64,000 bases of DNA from Stenotrophomonas sp. Marseille-Q4652 (GTDB taxonomy: Bacteria > Pseudomonadota > Gammaproteobacteria > Xanthomonadales > Xanthomonadaceae). Below, in pieces: positions 10,979 to 20,348 of this stretch; within the stretch, counting starts at the first letter, position 1, and the number at the start of each line of letters is the position of its first letter. The stretch is from positions 2,649,001 to 2,713,000 of the forward strand of contig NZ_CAKAKE010000001.1 in the NCBI RefSeq assembly GCF_916618915.1, in the 5' to 3' direction. The notes below the pieces were generated by a model. It saw only the letters and a list, made by a program, of their open reading frames with translations. It was not told the DNA's origin and searched no databases. Both the position numbers and the translations under genes were made by a program.

Positions 10979-11992
10979 ATGTCCCGTACCTCGCTTACCC
11001 GTTACCTGATCGAAGAACAGCACGCCGGCCGCATCAATGCCGACCTCCGCCAGCTGGTGGCCGTGGTGGCCCGCGCCTGCACCAGCATCTCGATCGCGGT
11101 GAGCAAGGGTGCGCTGGGCGGCGTGCTCGGCGACGCCGGCACCGGCAACATCCAGGGCGAAGCACAGAAGAAGCTGGACGTGATCTCCAACGAGATCCTG
11201 CTCGAGGCCAATGCCTGGGGTGGCCACCTGGCTGCCTGCGCTTCCGAGGAAATGGACCACTGCCAGCCGGTGCCGTCCGAATACCCGCAGGGCGACTTCC
11301 TGCTGCTGTTCGATCCGCTGGACGGCAGCTCCAACATCGACGTCAACGTCTCGGTCGGCACCATCTTCTCGGTGCTGCGCAATCCCGAGGGCGTGACCCA
11401 GCCGGGCGACGAACACTTCCTGCAGGCCGGCCGCACCCAGGTCGCCGCCGGTTACTGCATCTACGGACCGAGCACGATGCTGGTGCTGACCCTGGGCCAC
11501 GGCACCCACGCCTTCACCCTGGACCGCGAGACCGGTGAGTTCGTGCTGACCCAGCGTGGCATGCAGATTCCGGCCGATACCAGGGAATTTGCGATCAACA
11601 TGTCCAACCAGCGCCACTGGGAAGCGCCGATGCAGGCCTACGTGGCCGACCTGCTGGCCGGCGACACCGGTCCGCGCGGCAAGAACTTCAACATGCGCTG
11701 GATCGCCTCGATGGTGGCCGACGTGCACCGCATCCTCACCCGCGGCGGCATCTTCATCTATCCGTGGGACAGGAAGGATCCGGGCAAGGCCGGCAAGCTG
11801 CGCCTGATGTACGAAGCCAATCCGATGGCGCTGCTGGTCGAGCAGGCCGGCGGTGCGGCCACCAACGGCCGCGAGCGCATCCTGGACATCAACCCGGAGC
11901 AGTTGCACCAGCGCGTGCCGGTGTTCCTGGGTTCGCGCAACGAGGTGGCCGAAGCCACCCGTTACCACACTGAACACGACGCCCGCGCCTGA
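10979..11992 (+). CDS. fbp: fructose-1,6-bisphosphatase class 1
   Basis: The 337-residue gluconeogenic enzyme hydrolyses fructose 1,6-bisphosphate. The metal-binding motif [13 protein letters not shown], the upstream Glu pair in ASEEMD and the substrate region [14 protein letters not shown] are intact, and length is normal for class 1 enzymes. The ATG at 10979 begins the family N-terminus [10 protein letters not shown]. It has its own upstream space after the tyrB terminator. Gluconeogenesis is consistent with growth on acids and Entner-Doudoroff products. Confidence 0.96.
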   Translation: MSRTSLTRYLIEEQHAGRINADLRQLVAVVARACTSISIAVSKGALGGVLGDAGTGNIQGEAQKKLDVISNEILLEANAWGGHLAACASEEMDHCQPVPSEYPQGDFLLLFDPLDGSSNIDVNVSVGTIFSVLRNPEGVTQPGDEHFLQAGRTQVAAGYCIYGPSTMLVLTLGHGTHAFTLDRETGEFVLTQRGMQIPADTREFAINMSNQRHWEAPMQAYVADLLAGDTGPRGKNFNMRWIASMVADVHRILTRGGIFIYPWDRKDPGKAGKLRLMYEANPMALLVEQAGGAATNGRERILDINPEQLHQRVPVFLGSRNEVAEATRYHTEHDARA

Positions 11993-12142
11993 GCGGGCCC
12001 ACGCGCGGCCGGGTGACAACCCGCCCGGCCCGCGCCACCATCGGCGATGGTTCCCCAAGGACGCGCCGATGCGGGCATTGATCGCGGTACCGCTGCAGTC
12101 CCCTTCCGAACACCCGCGGCAAACGCCGCCAGGGCAGGCACG

Positions 12143-12844
12143 ATGAGCAGTCCAGCCGACTTCATCGAGGTCTACGACGAGGCGGTCAGCGCCGCCGACT
12201 GCGCGGCGATCGTGCAGCGCCTGCGCCAGAGCCCGCAGCTGCAACCGGGCGAGGTCGGCGGCGGCGTGCATCCCGAACTCAAGCGCAGCCGCGACCTGCG
12301 GATCAGCGGGCTGGCCAACTGGCGCGAGGTCGAACAGCGCCTGCAGCAGGCCGTGTTCGGCGGACTGCTGCGCTACCTGCGGCGCTACCCGCAGGCGCTG
12401 ATCTCGCCGTTGATGCTGCAGGTCCAGGATGCCGACGGCCGGCCGCGGCGGCTGGCCGCCGAGGACTTCCCCGGCATGGACGAGGCTTCGCTGGCCGGGC
12501 TGGCGCAGACCTGCCTGCGCCCGGGCGCGATCAACCTGCAGTGGTACGCCGCCGGCGAAGGCGGCTATCCGTACTGGCACTGCGAACTGTTCCCGCGCGA
12601 TGCCAGCGCCGAGACCCTGCACCGCCACCTGCTGTGGACGCTCTACCTCAACGACGGCTTCGACGAGGGCGAGACCGAGTTCCTGTTCCAGGGCCGCAAG
12701 GTCGCTCCGCGCACCGGCAGCCTGCTGTTCGCGCCGACCGCGTTCACCCACACCCACCGCGGCAACCGTCCGCAGGGCGGGGACAAGTTCATCGCCACCA
12801 GCTGGATCCTGTTCCAGTCGGCGCAGCGCCTGTACGGGCAGTAG
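12143..12844 (+). CDS. 2-oxoglutarate/Fe(II)-dependent oxygenase family protein
   Basis: The 233-residue protein fits the Fe(II)/2OG oxygenase fold of the prolyl-4-hydroxylase group. Candidate iron ligands are the His and Glu of YPYWHCELFP and the distal His in TAFTHTHRGNRP, followed by the Arg expected to hold 2-oxoglutarate. Note the first pair reads H-x-E instead of the usual H-x-D. The ATG at 12143 was chosen over an in-frame ATG at 12047 because the preceding 32 residues are low-complexity and lie in intergenic sequence. The substrate is unknown. Confidence 0.75.
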   Translation: MSSPADFIEVYDEAVSAADCAAIVQRLRQSPQLQPGEVGGGVHPELKRSRDLRISGLANWREVEQRLQQAVFGGLLRYLRRYPQALISPLMLQVQDADGRPRRLAAEDFPGMDEASLAGLAQTCLRPGAINLQWYAAGEGGYPYWHCELFPRDASAETLHRHLLWTLYLNDGFDEGETEFLFQGRKVAPRTGSLLFAPTAFTHTHRGNRPQGGDKFIATSWILFQSAQRLYGQ

Positions 12845-12924
12845 CGCCGACCTCTGGCGCGGTCGGCGTCCATTCCAGCCCAGTGCATCAACGGCTGGTT
12901 CCGCTTTCCACTTAAGAGCAAGCA

Positions 12925-13488
12925 ATGCGTACCCACGGAACGATCATACGTTGGAACAGCGAACGCGGATTCGGCTTCGTCCGGCCTGCGGGCAAGGACG
13001 ATGAGGTATTCGTGCACATCTCAGAGTTCGGCCGCGGCGAGCCGCCGCAGATTGGAGAGCTGATCTCGTTCGAGGTCATCGATCACCAGGGCAAGCCAAG
13101 GGCGGTAAACGTGCAACGCACTGGTGCCAGCAACAAGGCACGCCAGCGGGGTGATGCCCGCCACGCGCGCAAACCCCGGCGCGAGGGCTTGCTTCGCCGC
13201 GGGCTCGGAGTTGCGGCCTTGGTCGCGATAGCTGTTGCACTGCTTGGCCCTCGCCTGGGACTGGTCGGAGGGCCACCCGCCTTTGCCCCGGATCCGATTT
13301 CCGCCACGGCTGCAGCCGCGCCTGTCAGAACCGATGCGTCGTCGACTGCCTATCGCTGCGACGGGCGCACCCATTGTTCGCAGATGAGTTCCTGCGCCGA
13401 GGCCACCTGGGTCCTGCGCAACTGCCCGAACACACAGATGGATGGTGACGGCGACGGCGTTCCCTGCGAAACCCAGTGGTGCCGCTAG
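12925..13488 (+). CDS. cold-shock domain - membrane anchor - Excalibur domain protein
   Basis: The 187-residue protein has an N-terminal cold-shock domain (residues 1-65) with RNP1-like RGFGFVRP and the FVHIS RNP2-like motif. A basic linker and one transmembrane helix (about 92-110, VAALVAIAVALLGPRLGLVG) follow. The C-terminal Excalibur domain holds a Cys-rich region ending MDGDGDGVPCETQWC, whose D-x-D-x-D-G loop is calcium-binding in this family. The topology implies a cytoplasmic nucleic-acid-binding end and a periplasmic calcium-binding end. This architecture occurs in some gammaproteobacteria, but its role is unknown. Confidence 0.82.
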   Translation: MRTHGTIIRWNSERGFGFVRPAGKDDEVFVHISEFGRGEPPQIGELISFEVIDHQGKPRAVNVQRTGASNKARQRGDARHARKPRREGLLRRGLGVAALVAIAVALLGPRLGLVGGPPAFAPDPISATAAAAPVRTDASSTAYRCDGRTHCSQMSSCAEATWVLRNCPNTQMDGDGDGVPCETQWCR

Positions 13489-13495
13489 TTGGGGG

Positions 13496-14641
13496 TCAGA
13501 ACAGCTCGCCCTGTGGCGAGGGTTTGCGCGGCGGCACGAAGCGGCTGCAGTCCAGCGCCTGCCACTGGCCGGCGCTGTGGCCGTACCCCAGCCGCTGGCA
13601 GGCCAGGCGGAAGCGGCGTTCGAGTAGCTGCGCGTACACGCCCTCGCCGCGCATGCGGGTGCCGAAGCGGCTGTCGTAATCCTTGCCGCCGCGCAGCTGC
13701 TGGATGGTGCTCGTCACGTGTTCGGCGCGCTGCGGGTAATGCGCGGCCAGCCAGTCGCGGAACAGCGGCGCGACCTCGTGCGGCAGCCGCACCAGTACGT
13801 AGCCGGCGCGCAGCGCGCCATTGTCGCGGGCCGCAGCCAGCACCGCTTCCAGTTCGGAGTCGTTGATCCACGGGATGACCGGGGCAACCATCACCGACAC
13901 CGGCACGCCGGCATCGGTCAGCCGGCGCATGGCCCGCAGCCGCGCATGCGGGGCCGCCGCGCGCGGTTCCAGCTTCGCCGACAGGTGCGGGTCCAGGCTG
14001 GTGACCGAGAACGCGACGCTGACCAGGTTGTCGGCGGCCAGGTCGGCCAGCAGGTCGATGTCGCGTTCGATCAGCGCGTTCTTGGTGATCAGCGAGACCG
14101 GGTGGCGGGTATCGCGCAGCACCTGCAGGCACTGGCGGGTGAGCTGCAGGCGCCGCTCCAGCGGCTGGTAGGCATCGGTGTTGATGCCCAGCGCGATCGG
14201 CTGCGGCACGTAGCCGGGCCTGGCCAGCTCCTCGATCAGGCGCTCGGCGGCATTGGTCTTGGCGAAGATCTCGGTCTCGAAATCCAGCCCCGGCGACAGG
14301 TTCAGGTAGGCGTGCGAGGGGCGGGCAAAGCAGTACGAGCAGCCGTGTTCGCAGCCTCGGTAGGGATTGAGCGAGACCGAGAAGCCCACGTCCGGCGAGT
14401 CGTTGCGCGAGAGGATGCGGCGCGCCCGCTCCTCATGCACGTGGGTGCGCAACGCCGGCCCGGCGAACTCCTCGCTTTCGTCCGCATGCCAGCCATCGTC
14501 CACTGCCTCGGAGGTGGCTGTCTCGAAACGGCCGGGAAGTCGCTGGCGGCTGCCCCGGCCCTTGATGGGTCCGGACTCGTGCATCCGGTAAGGATGCCGC
14601 GCCACTGTCTCATCGTCTGCGCCGCGGCGATTGATGTTCAT
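13496..14641 (-). CDS. PA0069-family radical SAM protein
   Basis: The 381-residue protein has the radical SAM iron-sulphur motif C-x3-C-x2-C in YRGCEHGCSYCFARP (about residue 95) and a SplB-like core. The C-terminal region (GQWQALDCSRFVPPRKP) is typical of the PA0069 group. Length matches the family. The exact reaction is not known; similarity to spore-photoproduct lyase does not by itself show DNA repair. It is convergent with the cold-shock fusion gene, with only 7 bp between stops. Confidence 0.85.
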   Translation of the reverse strand: MNINRRGADDETVARHPYRMHESGPIKGRGSRQRLPGRFETATSEAVDDGWHADESEEFAGPALRTHVHEERARRILSRNDSPDVGFSVSLNPYRGCEHGCSYCFARPSHAYLNLSPGLDFETEIFAKTNAAERLIEELARPGYVPQPIALGINTDAYQPLERRLQLTRQCLQVLRDTRHPVSLITKNALIERDIDLLADLAADNLVSVAFSVTSLDPHLSAKLEPRAAAPHARLRAMRRLTDAGVPVSVMVAPVIPWINDSELEAVLAAARDNGALRAGYVLVRLPHEVAPLFRDWLAAHYPQRAEHVTSTIQQLRGGKDYDSRFGTRMRGEGVYAQLLERRFRLACQRLGYGHSAGQWQALDCSRFVPPRKPSPQGELF

Positions 14642-14754
14642 GAAGCATGGGGTGGAGACGCCGTCGACGGCCGCACCACAGCGGCAACGATGCGTCCCAC
14701 CGGGGAGGTATCTTCTGCATCAGGCCACTACCGGGCCCCTCCTAGAATCCGCGC

Positions 14755-16215
14755 ATGCCCACATTCATCAAGGACGGCTGGGATGCCGTCACCTCCATTC
14801 CCCACCTCGGCACGGCTGCCATCTTGCTGTATGTGGCCTACCTGATCTGGCTGGCCGGCTACATCCTGCTGCAGAAGCGCGAACCGGTAGCCACGCTGAG
14901 CTGGGTGCTGTCGCTGGCCGCGCTGCCCTACCTCGGGTTGTTCATCTACTACCTGTTCGGCCCGCAGAAGGTGCAGCGCCAGCGCCTGCGTCGCGGCCGT
15001 GCACGCTCGGGCATGGAGCAGTACCACGCGGTGTGCCCGCCCGATGCCGACTGCAACGAGCTGGCCAAGGTCGGACAGGCGACCACCGGCCTGGCCCCGA
15101 GTTCGGCTACCGAAATCGAATGGCTGGTGGACGGCGCGGCGACCTATGCCGCGATCCTCGAGGCCGTGGCGGAAGCGAAGCACCACGTGCACCTGGAGTA
15201 CTACATCTTCACCCCGGACAAGGTCGGCACCGCGCTGCGCGATGCGCTGGTCGAGCGCGCCCGTGCCGGCGTGGAGGTCCGCATGCTGCTCGATGCGGTC
15301 GGCTCCGCCCGGGTGCGCAAGTCCTTCCTGCAACCGCTGCTCGATGCCGGCGCGGACATCCAGTGGTTCCACCCCAGCCAGCTGCTCAAGCCGTTCAAGC
15401 GGCCGTGGCTGAACCTGCGCACGCACCGCAAGCTGCTGGTGATCGATGGCCTGGTCGCCTTCACCGGTGGTATCAACATCACCGATGACGAGGATGAAAG
15501 CCTCCGCGATGACGCGTTCCGCGACCTGCACATGCGTGTGCGTGGCCACGTCGTGCGCAGCCTGCAGCTGGTGTTCCTGGAGGACTGGATCTACGCCACC
15601 AACAGCTCGCGGACCGAGTTCAACGTGCCCGGCCTGTTTCCCACCAACGGGCCGTCACGCGAGGCCGGGCGGATCCAGGCGCAGGTGCTGGTGTCCGGGC
15701 CGGATTCGTCATGGGAAGCGATCCACCGCATGCACGTGGCCGCCATCCACGAGGCACGCGAGCGGGTGTGGCTGGTGACGCCGTACTTCGTTCCGGGCGA
15801 GGCCGCGCGCATGGCGCTGACCTCGGCGGCACTGGGCGGTCTGGACACACGCCTGCTGGTGCCCAAGCGCAGCGATTCGATCCTGGTGACCCTGGCGGCA
15901 CGCTCGTACTTCGACGAGCTGTTGCAGGCCGGGGTCAAGATCTACGAATACGGCCCGCGCATGCTGCACACCAAGGCCTTCATCGCCGACGACGACATGT
16001 GCATCGTCGGCACCGCCAACTTCGATCACCGCAGCTTCCGGCTCAACTTCGAGCTGTCGATGATGGTGCGCGACCCTGCCGTCACCGCCGAGCTCGAGCG
16101 GCACCTGGAGAAGGAGTTCGAAACCGCCACGCCGGTGGAGCACGAGCGCGACCGCTCGCTGTGGCGCCACCTGTTGCCCGAAGCCTTCGCCCGCCTCGCT
16201 TCGCCACTGCTGTGA
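14755..16215 (+). CDS. cls: cardiolipin synthase (phospholipase D family)
   Basis: The 486-residue membrane enzyme condenses phosphatidylglycerol molecules into cardiolipin. Two N-terminal transmembrane helices (about residues 15-35 and 45-65) are followed by two phospholipase D domains. Each has an HKD motif: HRKLLVIDG near residue 223 and HTKAFIADD near 404, the second continuing into GTANFDHRSF. Length is normal for ClsA. The gene precedes a small membrane protein gene and pdxJ in the same direction. Confidence 0.93.
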   Translation: MPTFIKDGWDAVTSIPHLGTAAILLYVAYLIWLAGYILLQKREPVATLSWVLSLAALPYLGLFIYYLFGPQKVQRQRLRRGRARSGMEQYHAVCPPDADCNELAKVGQATTGLAPSSATEIEWLVDGAATYAAILEAVAEAKHHVHLEYYIFTPDKVGTALRDALVERARAGVEVRMLLDAVGSARVRKSFLQPLLDAGADIQWFHPSQLLKPFKRPWLNLRTHRKLLVIDGLVAFTGGINITDDEDESLRDDAFRDLHMRVRGHVVRSLQLVFLEDWIYATNSSRTEFNVPGLFPTNGPSREAGRIQAQVLVSGPDSSWEAIHRMHVAAIHEARERVWLVTPYFVPGEAARMALTSAALGGLDTRLLVPKRSDSILVTLAARSYFDELLQAGVKIYEYGPRMLHTKAFIADDDMCIVGTANFDHRSFRLNFELSMMVRDPAVTAELERHLEKEFETATPVEHERDRSLWRHLLPEAFARLASPLL

Positions 16216-16338
16216 CCTGCCCGGCGTGAGCGGCAATGGCGCCGACCGTGCGTCGGCCCGCACGCCGCGTCCGGCAGGTTCCATGGTGGTCGCAGGGCGG
16301 GGGACGATAAACTGCGCCGGTCCACCGGGGAGATCGTC

Positions 16339-16605
16339 ATGTACTGGCTGTTCCTGCTGCTGGCCATCGCGGCCTTCGTGTTTGCCCTTTCCGCCACCAA
16401 GGTCAGCCTGCTGCTGCTGGCCCTGTTCGTGTCGCTGGTGTTCTTCCTGATGTGGGTGCGCGGCCTGTATGTCGCCCGCTTCGGCAGCGTGGTCAACGAT
16501 GGCCCGCGCGTGCTGCATCCGGCCGAGCTGCAGCGCATGCGCGAACAGCTGCGTCCGGCCGCGCCGATGGAATCCGCTCCCGCACCGGAGCAGCGCGACT
16601 CGTGA
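16339..16605 (+). CDS. small two-helix membrane protein
   Basis: This 88-residue protein has two adjacent hydrophobic helices (residues 1-20 and 24-44) followed by a short hydrophilic tail rich in Pro and Glu. It is not recognised beyond being a small inner-membrane protein. Its TGA stop overlaps the GTG start of pdxJ by four bases (GTGA), so it is translationally coupled to pdxJ. The product may simply be a companion of the pdxJ operon. Confidence 0.75.
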   Translation: MYWLFLLLAIAAFVFALSATKVSLLLLALFVSLVFFLMWVRGLYVARFGSVVNDGPRVLHPAELQRMREQLRPAAPMESAPAPEQRDS

Positions 16606-17345
16606 CCTGCCTGAGCGTCAACGTCAACAAGATCGCGGTACTGCGCAATTCCCGCGGTGGCGACGAGCCGGATGTGGTCCGCGCCGCCCGTACCTGCCTG
16701 GATGCCGGCGCGCACGGCATCACCGTGCATCCGCGGCCGGACCGGCGCCACATCCACGCCGAGGACGTGCTGGCCCTGGCCGCGCTCACCGCCGAGCGCG
16801 GCGTGGAGTTCAACATCGAAGGCAATCCGTTCGCACCGCCGCGCCCGGGTTATCCCGGACTGGTGCAGCTGTGCGCACGGACCCGGCCCGCCCAGGCCAC
16901 CCTGGTGCCCGATGGCGATGGCCAGCTCACCTCCGACCACGGCTTTGATTTCGCCCGCGGCGAGCGCCTGCGACCGCTGATCGCGCAGCTCAAGGCACTG
17001 GGATGCCGGGTCAGCCTGTTCGTCGACGCCGGCAGCCCGGACATCGGCCAGGCCTCCACGCTGGGCGCCGATCGCGTCGAGTTGTATACCGGTCCCTATG
17101 CCGAGGCGCACGCCAGTGGCGATGCGCAGGCCGCGCTGGAGTTGTTTGCCGATGCCGCACGTCGTGCACGGGCCGCCGGGCTGGGCGTCAACGCCGGCCA
17201 TGACCTTTCGCAGGCCAACCTGCGTGATTTCCTCGATGCCGTGCCCGACGTGCTTGAGGTCTCGATCGGCCACGCCCTGATCGGTGAAGCCCTGTACGAA
17301 GGGCTGGATGCCACCGTGCGGCGTTACCTCGCCCTGGTTGCCTGA
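16602..17345 (+). CDS. pdxJ: pyridoxine 5'-phosphate synthase
   Basis: The 247-residue TIM-barrel enzyme makes pyridoxine 5'-phosphate from deoxyxylulose 5-phosphate and aminoacetone phosphate. Landmarks are [16 protein letters not shown] at the N-terminus, the HPRPDRRHI motif, [21 protein letters not shown], and the C-terminal [13 protein letters not shown]. The start is GTG at 16602, overlapping the stop of the preceding small gene. The upstream in-frame extension merely reads through that gene. PLP made by this route serves the aminotransferase above. Confidence 0.95.
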   Translation: MTCLSVNVNKIAVLRNSRGGDEPDVVRAARTCLDAGAHGITVHPRPDRRHIHAEDVLALAALTAERGVEFNIEGNPFAPPRPGYPGLVQLCARTRPAQATLVPDGDGQLTSDHGFDFARGERLRPLIAQLKALGCRVSLFVDAGSPDIGQASTLGADRVELYTGPYAEAHASGDAQAALELFADAARRARAAGLGVNAGHDLSQANLRDFLDAVPDVLEVSIGHALIGEALYEGLDATVRRYLALVA

Positions 17346-17798
17346 GCACTCTGCGCGGGAATTGCCTGATGACGCGAGGGCAGGGCGGCCCGTGCCACTG
17401 CGCGGGTTTGGCGGCTGCATCAAAGCCGCAACCTCCGGTGCCTGTCGTTCCTGCGAGCGCCGATATACGCCGGTAACCGTATCGGCTGATTGCCCATCGG
17501 CCTTGCCCCCACTCCCCAGCTGGTCTACCTGCTCGGAAATCGCGGAGTGGCGGGTGCGGCTGTGACATTGCCCGGCAGCGGACGCGATCAATTCAACCCA
17601 TGCCTACGGGACCGGCCCCTGTGATGGCCGGCAACCCGGTCGCGACCACACCATCCGGGTACTGAAGCCGCGCAATCGAACCCGTGGAGCACACGGCTGT
17701 GCATGACGCCGGGGCACACGACATCCAGGCCCGGGCAAAAAAATGCCCCCGGGTCTCCGGGGGCATTTCCAGTCGCGTCATGACTGAGGTGTTGCGTA
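17346..17798. other. 453-bp intergenic region between convergent genes
   Basis: This stretch separates pdxJ from the convergent exbD gene. It holds the exbD terminator near its right end. I see no supported gene in the rest; the short minus-strand frame at 17593-17781 has no ribosome site and reads through the terminator. Confidence 0.6.
17738..17770 (-). terminator. rho-independent terminator of the tonB-exb operon
   Basis: On the minus strand, ATGCCCCCGG and its complement form a 10-bp stem with a short loop, followed by seven Ts (the A-run at 17738-17744). It lies about 30 bp beyond the exbD stop. Confidence 0.9.
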
Positions 17799-18209
17799 TT
17801 ACTGGATGAAACCGATCTTCTTCATCTGAGCATTCTTGGCGGCGGCCAGGATCTTGGCCATCACCTCGTACTCGGAATCCGGGTTTGCATCGATGCGCAG
17901 TTCCGGCTGGTTGGTCGGATCGCGCTGCACTTCCTCTTCCATCCGCTGCTGCAGCTCACCCACGGCGACCGGGCTGTTGTTCCAGAACACCTGGTTGCTG
18001 GAATCAACACGCAGTTCGATCGGCGGCGGCGGCTCCACCAGCTGCGGCGGCGGGTTGATCACCCGCTGCGGCAGGTCCACGGCGATCGGGTAGGTCATGA
18101 TCGGCGCGGTCACGATGAAGATGATCAGCAGCACCAGCATCACGTCCACGAGGGGCGTGACGTTGATGTCGGCCATTGGGCCCTTGTTACCACCACTACT
18201 GAATGCCAT
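17799..18209 (-). CDS. exbD2: ExbD-type energy-transducing protein, second copy
   Basis: The 136-residue protein has one N-terminal transmembrane helix (about 18-40) with the conserved [13 protein letters not shown], whose Asp is the proton-carrying residue. The periplasmic ExbD domain follows. It is the distal gene of the TonB operon, three bases after exbD1. The first 25 residues are nearly identical to exbD1, but the periplasmic part differs, with a Pro-rich segment ([15 protein letters not shown]). In Xanthomonas a second ExbD is known to be needed for some processes; here a separate role is possible but unproven. Confidence 0.92.
   Translation of the reverse strand: MAFSSGGNKGPMADINVTPLVDVMLVLLIIFIVTAPIMTYPIAVDLPQRVINPPPQLVEPPPPIELRVDSSNQVFWNNSPVAVGELQQRMEEEVQRDPTNQPELRIDANPDSEYEVMAKILAAAKNAQMKKIGFIQ
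18114..18176. repeat. 63-bp direct repeat inside exbD2 (pair: 18543-18605)
   Basis: These 63 bases are identical to 18543-18605 in exbD1. Both encode the first transmembrane region. The identity includes third codon positions, so it goes beyond protein conservation. Confidence 0.95.
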
Positions 18210-18212
18210 GGC

Positions 18213-18638
18213 TTATTGCCCCTTTTCTTTGGTGGCAACGAAACCGACGTCCAGCATGCCCTGGCTCTGCGCGATCTTCGTGACTTCATTGATCACGCGC
18301 ATCTTGGTGGTGCGGTCGCCGCGCAGGTTGAGCGGCGGCTGCGGGGTCTGCTGGGCCGCAGTGGCAAAGCGCGATTCCAGGGTTTCCTTGGAAACCGGCT
18401 CGTCGTTCCAGTAGAGCGACCCGTCTTCCTTGACTGCCACCGTGATCGGACCGGAACGCTTTTCGGCATCTTCCGGACTCTGCACCAGGTTGGCCTCGGG
18501 CAATTCCACCTGGACCTTGTGCGACATCAGGGGCGCCGTGATGATGAAGATGATCAGCAGCACCAGCATCACGTCCACGAGGGGCGTGACGTTGATGTCG
18601 GCCATGGGGCCGCCGCTGTTACCACTACTGAAAGCCAT
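18213..18638 (-). CDS. exbD1: ExbD-type energy-transducing protein, first copy
   Basis: The 141-residue ExbD/TolR-family protein forms the proton channel with ExbB and passes energy to TonB. The N-terminus reads [19 protein letters not shown], and the transmembrane helix contains the essential Asp in PLVDVML. The C-terminal periplasmic domain (RVINEVTKIAQSQGMLDVGF) is normal. It lies 46 bp after exbB and 3 bp before exbD2, all on the minus strand. Confidence 0.94.
   Translation of the reverse strand: MAFSSGNSGGPMADINVTPLVDVMLVLLIIFIITAPLMSHKVQVELPEANLVQSPEDAEKRSGPITVAVKEDGSLYWNDEPVSKETLESRFATAAQQTPQPPLNLRGDRTTKMRVINEVTKIAQSQGMLDVGFVATKEKGQ
18543..18605. repeat. 63-bp direct repeat inside exbD1 (pair: 18114-18176)
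   Basis: Exact copy of 18114-18176, as described there. The identity ends one base beyond the codon of the MAD start motif, where the two genes differ (T versus G). Confidence 0.95.
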
Positions 18639-18684
18639 AACGGGCTCCGTCTAGATCGTTGCGAGGACTGCTTGGCTTTGCGGA

Positions 18685-19437
18685 TCAGCGAACGCGCGAA
18701 CCGGTGGCGAAGAAGTCGTGCAGATCGTGAGCGAACGTATCGAACTTGCTGATCGTGGCGCTGTTGATCTTGCTGAAGAAGTTGAAGGCGAACACGGCCG
18801 GGATAGCGACGAACAGACCAATGGCGGTCATGATCAGCGCTTCACCCACCGGGCCGGCAACGGCGTCGATCGAGGCCGAACCGGTGGCACCGATCTTGAT
18901 CAGCGCGCCGTAGATGCCCCACACGGTACCCAGCAGACCGACGAACGGAGCGGTCGCGCCGACGGTAGCCAGCAGGGTCATGCCCGACTGCAGCCTGTTG
19001 CTTTCGCGGGTCACGGCCTGGCGCAGGGCGCGGTCGACGAACTCCGAACGGCTCAGGCTCTCACCGGCACCGCTGGCTTCAGCACGCTGGTGGTGGGCGG
19101 CAGCCTGGGCGGCGTCCAGGGCGATCTTGGAGAACGGCTCGGAAGCCGGCTGTTCTTCCATGGCGCGGATGGCGTCCTGGGCGTTCGGGGTGTCCCAGAA
19201 CAGGGTGGTCACGCGGTCGGCCGCGCTCTTCAGGCGGGTGGCGCGGAAGATGTTGATGACGGTCCAGTACCAGGACAGGGCGGACATCACGACCAGGGTG
19301 ATCAGCACGACCCAGGAAACGGCGAACTCGCCCGGCTGGCTGACCATTTCGGTGATGAGGTGTTCGAAGCCCATCTGCGAGAGGGCGTTGTTCGCGTTGC
19401 CCCCGGCAGCAGCGGCGATGAAGAGTTCCTGCAGCAT
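18685..19437 (-). CDS. exbB: ExbB, proton channel of the TonB system
   Basis: The 250-residue MotA/TolQ/ExbB protein has three transmembrane segments (about 40-62, 160-182 and 200-222). The conserved channel block is TLLATVGATAPFVGLLGTVWGI, and a second conserved stretch reads GEALIMTAIGLFVAIPAV. It assembles with ExbD and TonB in the inner membrane to power outer-membrane receptors such as that at 7.4-9.5 kb. It is the second gene of the operon, 89 bp after tonB. Confidence 0.95.
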   Translation of the reverse strand: MLQELFIAAAAGGNANNALSQMGFEHLITEMVSQPGEFAVSWVVLITLVVMSALSWYWTVINIFRATRLKSAADRVTTLFWDTPNAQDAIRAMEEQPASEPFSKIALDAAQAAAHHQRAEASGAGESLSRSEFVDRALRQAVTRESNRLQSGMTLLATVGATAPFVGLLGTVWGIYGALIKIGATGSASIDAVAGPVGEALIMTAIGLFVAIPAVFAFNFFSKINSATISKFDTFAHDLHDFFATGSRVR

Positions 19438-19526
19438 GACGCTTACCTTTGTTGTGTGTGGTGATAAAGGGTGGAGCTAAGACAGAAGACTGTTCCGGGG
19501 GGCGACGACTCAGCCGCCCCGATGGA

Positions 19527-20198
<672 letters not shown>

Positions 20199-20300
20199 GC
20201 GCCAAGAACTCTGTAGTGGGGCCGGGTTCGCTGCTGGAAGCCTGCAAACCCTGATTCAGCGGTGCATGACACCGCAGGAACCTCCAAGCTTATACCAATC

Positions 20301-20335
20301 CTGAGTGCCTGCGCACCCTTGGCGCAGGCATTCAG
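20301..20335 (-). terminator. hairpin after the TPR gene
   Basis: Fourteen-base arms (20301-20314 and 20322-20335) with a single wobble position enclose a 7-nt loop, 14 bp beyond the stop of the TPR gene. No T-run follows on the minus strand, so it may be an mRNA-end stabiliser or a weak terminator. Confidence 0.5.
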
Positions 20336-20348
20336 GCGTTATTACCTG

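Noticed and set aside
9614..12925. A minus-strand open frame of 1103 codons
   Set aside because: Antisense to tyrB, fbp and the 2OG oxygenase gene, with no family motif and repetitive composition.
17593..17781. A short minus-strand frame beyond exbD2
   Set aside because: It spans the exbD terminator and has no ribosome site or recognisable sequence.
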